Translations under genes and position numbers: made by a program
Notes under the pieces: model-generated
What the model was told of the DNA's origin: nothing
What the model saw: only the letters and a program-made list of their open reading frames with translations
The model's database searches: none
Assembly (NCBI GenBank): GCA_021796155.1
Contig: JAJYOO010000190.1
Coordinates: 1-5,644 of the forward strand
Length of the DNA: 5,644 nt
Source of the DNA: Chloroflexota bacterium
GTDB taxonomy: Bacteria; Chloroflexota; Anaerolineae; Anaerolineales; Villigracilaceae
Direction: 5' to 3'
Part shown: piece by piece, positions 4,660-5,644 of the stretch
Position numbering within the stretch: position 1 is the first letter of the stretch
Layout: each line of letters starts with the position of its first letter

Positions 4660-5644
4660 TTACAAATTTCCTGATTGAAGCGGCAAAGTCACTTCGAACG
4701 TCGTCCCTTCGTTCACCTTGCTGTCCACATGGATTTCGCCGTCATGCATGTGAACGATGGATGCGACAATCGAGAGGCCGAGGCCGGAGCCGGTTGGGGA
4801 GTTGGAGTCTTCGTCAACATCGCGCGACCGCGCCTGATCGACGCGATAGAAGCGGTCGAAAAGTTTTGGCAAATGATCCGGTGGAATCCCGGGGCCAGTA
4901 TCCGAAACGCGCAGCACAGCTAAATCGCCTTTTCCATTGCGGCGGGAATCTGTCTCGATCTTAACAGTTTGATTTGCGCCGCTATATTTGATTCCGTTCT
5001 CGATTAAGTTGCTTACCATTTGGATGAGATACTGGCGATCACCGCGCACTGGAAGTTCCGGCATCTCACCGATTTCAAGTTTTATACTCTGATGATCTGC
5101 CAGCGGCGACATCCGCTCAACTGCCTCGACTGCCGCATCGCTGAGATCAACATCTTCCATTTGCGGAATGGCCTGACCGGAGTCCATGCGGGCAAGCGTC
5201 ATTAAATCATTGACAAGGCGCGACATACGCTCACCTTCAGCGTCCACAGTCTGCAAAGCTTTTTTGTATTCACCGGCTGAATGTTGATGCGAAAGCACGC
5301 GGCCAACTTCCAGATTAATGATCGTTAGCGGTGTGCGGAGCTCGTGACTGGCATCGGCAACGAATCGCCGCTGGCGGTCAAAGGCGGATTGCAAACGTCC
5401 AAGCATGTCGTCGAATGTTCCAGCCAATTGAGCAAGCTCATCGCGGCCGCGCAAGTTGATGCGGCGACTCAAATCACTCTCGCTGATTGTATGCGCCGTC
5501 TGTGTGATCGCTTTGACCGGCCGCATCGCGCGGTCCGCAAACCACAAGCCGCCGAGGAACGCGATTACCAACATTCCAAGACTGCCAAATAACAATGAAA
5601 ACATCAAGCGGCGGAGTTGGCTGTTTAAGTTCGATGGACTACCA
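4660..5644 (-). CDS. Sensor histidine kinase (TM-HAMP-HisKA-HATPase), N-terminus beyond the window
   Basis: This is an inner-membrane two-component sensor that autophosphorylates on histidine and passes the phosphate to a response regulator not present here. The frame is open to the right edge (13 more codons beyond 5607), so the TTG/ATG near 5607 is not the true start; the first membrane helix and sensor domain are outside. Counting from the codon at 5607, a membrane helix covers about 3-23, a HAMP domain about 24-76, and the H-box ASHELRTPL lies at 86-94 with H88 (codon 5346-5344) as phosphoacceptor. The N-box NLIENGIKYS is at 200-209, G1 DTGPG at 236-240, the F-box LPKLFDRFYRVD at 246-257 and G2 TGSGLGLSIV at 272-281. 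All catalytic motifs are intact. The style is that of BaeS/CusS-like kinases of OmpR-type systems, whose regulator gene usually sits just upstream. A strong terminator follows. Confidence 0.95.
   Translation of the reverse strand, partial: GSPSNLNSQLRRLMFSLLFGSLGMLVIAFLGGLWFADRAMRPVKAITQTAHTISESDLSRRINLRGRDELAQLAGTFDDMLGRLQSAFDRQRRFVADASHELRTPLTIINLEVGRVLSHQHSAGEYKKALQTVDAEGERMSRLVNDLMTLARMDSGQAIPQMEDVDLSDAAVEAVERMSPLADHQSIKLEIGEMPELPVRGDRQYLIQMVSNLIENGIKYSGANQTVKIETDSRRNGKGDLAVLRVSDTGPGIPPDHLPKLFDRFYRVDQARSRDVDEDSNSPTGSGLGLSIVASIVHMHDGEIHVDSKVNEGTTFEVTLPLQSGNL

Noticed and set aside
5605..5607. TTG as start of the histidine kinase
   Set aside because: The frame stays open to the window edge, and kinases of this type carry an upstream membrane helix and sensor region, so this is an internal codon.

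Overview
The window looks like a chromosomal segment of a free-living bacterium of moderate GC content. The histidine kinase, the short zinc-type dehydrogenase and the glycosidase-like protein resemble proteins I associate with Chloroflexota (Anaerolineae). That assignment rests on memory of protein style and has not been tested by a search. No rRNA, tRNA, CRISPR array, transposase or phage gene is visible.

Layout. On the plus strand are the 3' part of a GAF-GGDEF diguanylate cyclase (1-884, cut by the left edge) and, closely behind it, a zinc-dependent medium-chain dehydrogenase (915-1862). On the minus strand, reading from the right, are a sensor histidine kinase (5644-4660, its N-terminus cut by the right edge), its terminator (about 4567-4602), and then a two-gene unit. 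That unit is a DprE1/aldonolactone-oxidase-like FAD protein (4469-3054) followed 3 nt later by a glycoside hydrolase clan A TIM-barrel protein (3050-1953). The two strands converge in a 90-bp gap (1863-1952).

How the genes may work together. The FAD oxidase and the glycosidase-like gene are almost certainly co-transcribed. This suggests one carbohydrate-related task, with one protein acting on a glycoside and the other oxidising a sugar or lactone; the substrates cannot be read from the sequence. The dehydrogenase could be a second redox step, but it is convergent and seems to be read together with the cyclase gene. The kinase and the cyclase are signalling proteins with no proven link to the metabolic genes.

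Most notable points. (1) The convergent gap carries a 39-bp stretch that matches the kinase's own G2-box coding sequence at 34 of 39 positions, in the same orientation, and looks like the relic of a second kinase gene. (2) The two-gene unit between this relic and the intact kinase is clearly lower in GC than its flanks in the lines I counted by hand. (3) The glycosidase-like protein has His-Asp where clan A enzymes normally carry the Asn-Glu acid/base pair, while the nucleophile Glu is kept. (4) The FAD protein combines a DprE1-like C-terminal lysine motif with a GAGHS histidine of the kind that holds FAD covalently in gulonolactone oxidases.
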